From assembly GCA_002792495.1 (NCBI GenBank), contig PFOK01000159.1, positions 1-12,076 of the forward strand: a stretch of DNA of 12,076 nucleotides, written 5' to 3'. Within the stretch, counting starts at the first letter, position 1, and each line of letters begins with the position of its first letter. A program made the translations under genes and the position numbers. The DNA is from Candidatus Peregrinibacteria bacterium CG_4_10_14_0_2_um_filter_43_11. GTDB lineage: Bacteria; Patescibacteriota; Gracilibacteria; UM-FILTER-43-11. The notes below the pieces were generated by a model. The model had not been told where the DNA came from. It ran no database searches and saw nothing but the letters and a program-made list of their open reading frames with translations. Shown piece by piece: positions 10,817 to 12,076 of this stretch.

Positions 10817-12034
10817 ATGAATAAATATATACAGGATTGCATAAGAAACAATAGCCGAAATGTTTTAAAAGGTCTGACGCGGCCCCAGCAGAAGGCCGTG
10901 AGTGAAATCATCCGGGGGCTTTTCACCGCGGGGGAGCCTATTCTCCGGCATCTGGCCCAGGACAGCACGAAGACGGCAAAAAAGCAGGGTGAGAAGTACG
11001 CGCACCACCTCGGTAACGTGAGTCTGAGGGGGAAAGCTGAGGAGATGGCCATGAAGCGCGCCAAAGCGGAAGTCCGAAAAACCACGATCATTGCCTATGA
11101 CCTGACGGACATTTCAAAGGACTGCGCAAAGAAGATGGAAAAACTGGGGCGGGCATGGGACGGTAGCCGGAAACGGGCGGTGAACGGCTATGAACTGCAC
11201 GGAGTAGGTATCAATAACCTCCTGACTCGGCTTGAAGTGCATGATGACAACCTGTACACACGCAATCAGGTACGGAAACAAATAGTGACGAAGATCAGCC
11301 GGGAGCTTGAAGGGAAAGGCATTTGGGTCTTTGACCGGGGTAACGACGACAAGGCTTTTTTCGGATTCCTGCGTCACTTTCTCAATGCGGAGTTTATCGC
11401 AAGGGTAAAAGTAAATCGCCAAGTCGTGATTGCCAAAACGGGGGCTCTTGAGAAGGCTGGAAATATGAAGCCCGGCCGTTACCGTGTGTATTTCATGAAC
11501 CGTTTCAATAATAGAGTCGACACCCGCGGCCTTTACACATTGACAATCAGTAAACACCTGGAGGATCACGAGCCCATCCGTCTCCTGAGCCATTTAAAGA
11601 CAGGCTACTCCGACCGGCAAATCGTAACCATGTACCTGGAACGCTGGGGTGTGGAAAATCTGTTTAAGCGCATCAAGCAGAAGTTCGAATTGGAAAAAAT
11701 CCGTGTCCTGAATCACCAAAAATTCGTCAACCTTGTGGCTCTCGTTCAATTTGCCGTTCTGGTCTCCGCGATCACGTTTATGCGCATTCAGCAGGCTACA
11801 ATTTTCTTAATAACAGGGGTTCTTCTTTTGTATAAAAAATTCCTCAGGCTCAAAAACCTAGGTCAGAATCTGGATTCGTTCATTACCTTCATGCGGTGTT
11901 CTCTAAAACCTCTCGTCACCCGTCCGAGAGACCCGCCGGGCCAGTTCAGCCTCTTCTCAAGACGGCAACTGGTAAAACTGGGGTCTGTAAATTACCCTGC
12001 GGCAGAGACCGCAGGGCGTTTAAAGAGCGAATAA
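10817..12034 (+). CDS. IS4-family DDE transposase
   Basis: The cut-and-paste transposase of the element. From the ATG at 10817 it has 405 residues, a normal length. The RNase H-like catalytic core shows the first aspartate region IIAYDLTDIS (91-100, D95), the second aspartate in WVFDRGND (170-177, D173), and the third block YLERWGVENLFKRIK (273-287), which carries the exact IS4 spacing Y-(2)-R-(3)-E-(6)-K with Y273, R276, E280 and K287. The beta-strand insertion typical of the family lies between the second and third acidic residues. The frame is uninterrupted and the catalytic residues are present, so it may be active. A perfect 8-bp hairpin (11995-12002 with 12009-12016) lies in the last codons. 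The frame also allows a TTG start at 10739, but that would lie outside the predicted left end. Confidence 0.93.
   Translation: MNKYIQDCIRNNSRNVLKGLTRPQQKAVSEIIRGLFTAGEPILRHLAQDSTKTAKKQGEKYAHHLGNVSLRGKAEEMAMKRAKAEVRKTTIIAYDLTDISKDCAKKMEKLGRAWDGSRKRAVNGYELHGVGINNLLTRLEVHDDNLYTRNQVRKQIVTKISRELEGKGIWVFDRGNDDKAFFGFLRHFLNAEFIARVKVNRQVVIAKTGALEKAGNMKPGRYRVYFMNRFNNRVDTRGLYTLTISKHLEDHEPIRLLSHLKTGYSDRQIVTMYLERWGVENLFKRIKQKFELEKIRVLNHQKFVNLVALVQFAVLVSAITFMRIQQATIFLITGVLLLYKKFLRLKNLGQNLDSFITFMRCSLKPLVTRPRDPPGQFSLFSRRQLVKLGSVNYPAAETAGRLKSE
11995..12016. repeat. GC-rich hairpin in the 3' end of the transposase gene
   Basis: CCCTGCGG and CCGCAGGG pair perfectly around CAGAGA. Only CGTTT follows, so it is at best a weak terminator. 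Such hairpins near the ends of insertion sequences can limit read-through transcription into or out of the element. Confidence 0.5.
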
Positions 12035-12076
12035 CCTGGGTTGGTTTGAAGCTCTGCCTTGATTAGTGATATAACT

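Larger units (their letters stand above)
10742..12060 (+). mobile_element. IS4-family insertion sequence (approximate bounds)
   Basis: The transposase gene is bracketed by a candidate imperfect inverted repeat: the left end AGGCATCCCCTTGAAACAAC from 10742, and the right end, read inward on the minus strand from about 12059, AGGCAGAGCTTCAAACCAAC. They agree at 13 of 20 aligned bases, as is common for IS4 ends. I found no target-site duplication, and the right boundary lies so near the window edge that it is tentative. The body looks richer in GC than the neighbouring genes, consistent with recent arrival. Confidence 0.6.

Overview
The window reads as bacterial chromosome. It has moderate GC, genes on both strands, the standard genetic code (TGA ends three of the genes), a complete pheT and a complete tmRNA gene. 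Several traits together suggest an uncultured, reduced-genome lineage of the Patescibacteria/CPR type: Shine-Dalgarno sequences are almost absent, mRNA leaders look very short, a SWIB-domain mini-protein and a lysine-rich histone-like protein are present, and much of the rest is unrecognised. That placement is an inference and was not tested against any database.

Left part (1-2950): a small exported hypothetical protein (160-450, +) converges on pheT (460-2847, -), the beta subunit of phenylalanyl-tRNA synthetase, which has its own promoter. Middle-left (2980-4300): a repeat-rich mobile island. A Y1/HUH transposase of the RAYT (REP-associated) type is broken by one in-frame TAA and lies between inverted copies of a palindromic repeat. 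Next to it a GIY-YIG endonuclease gene lies between direct copies of a second palindromic repeat family, which has constant ends and a variable hairpin core. Two more copies of that family lie between the two units, and a probable further copy is inserted in frame in the fkbM gene at about 6.9 kb.

Middle (4334-8770): a lysine-rich hypothetical protein, a coiled-coil/proline-rich hypothetical protein, an unassigned structured RNA of about 148 nt with its own promoter, a PHP-less family X DNA polymerase, an FkbM-type methyltransferase just upstream of it in the same transcription unit, a holin-like small membrane protein, a TspO/MBR protein and a SWIB-domain protein.

Right part (8770-12076): an unrecognised 314-residue protein behind a near-consensus promoter, a dense cluster of palindromes and terminators, the tmRNA gene (minus strand) with an unusually long predicted tag of about 31 residues, and an IS4-family (YREK) insertion sequence just upstream of the tmRNA promoter.

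The most interesting parts are the two neighbouring nuclease-plus-palindrome units, the in-frame repeat in fkbM, the orphan structured RNA and the long tmRNA tag.
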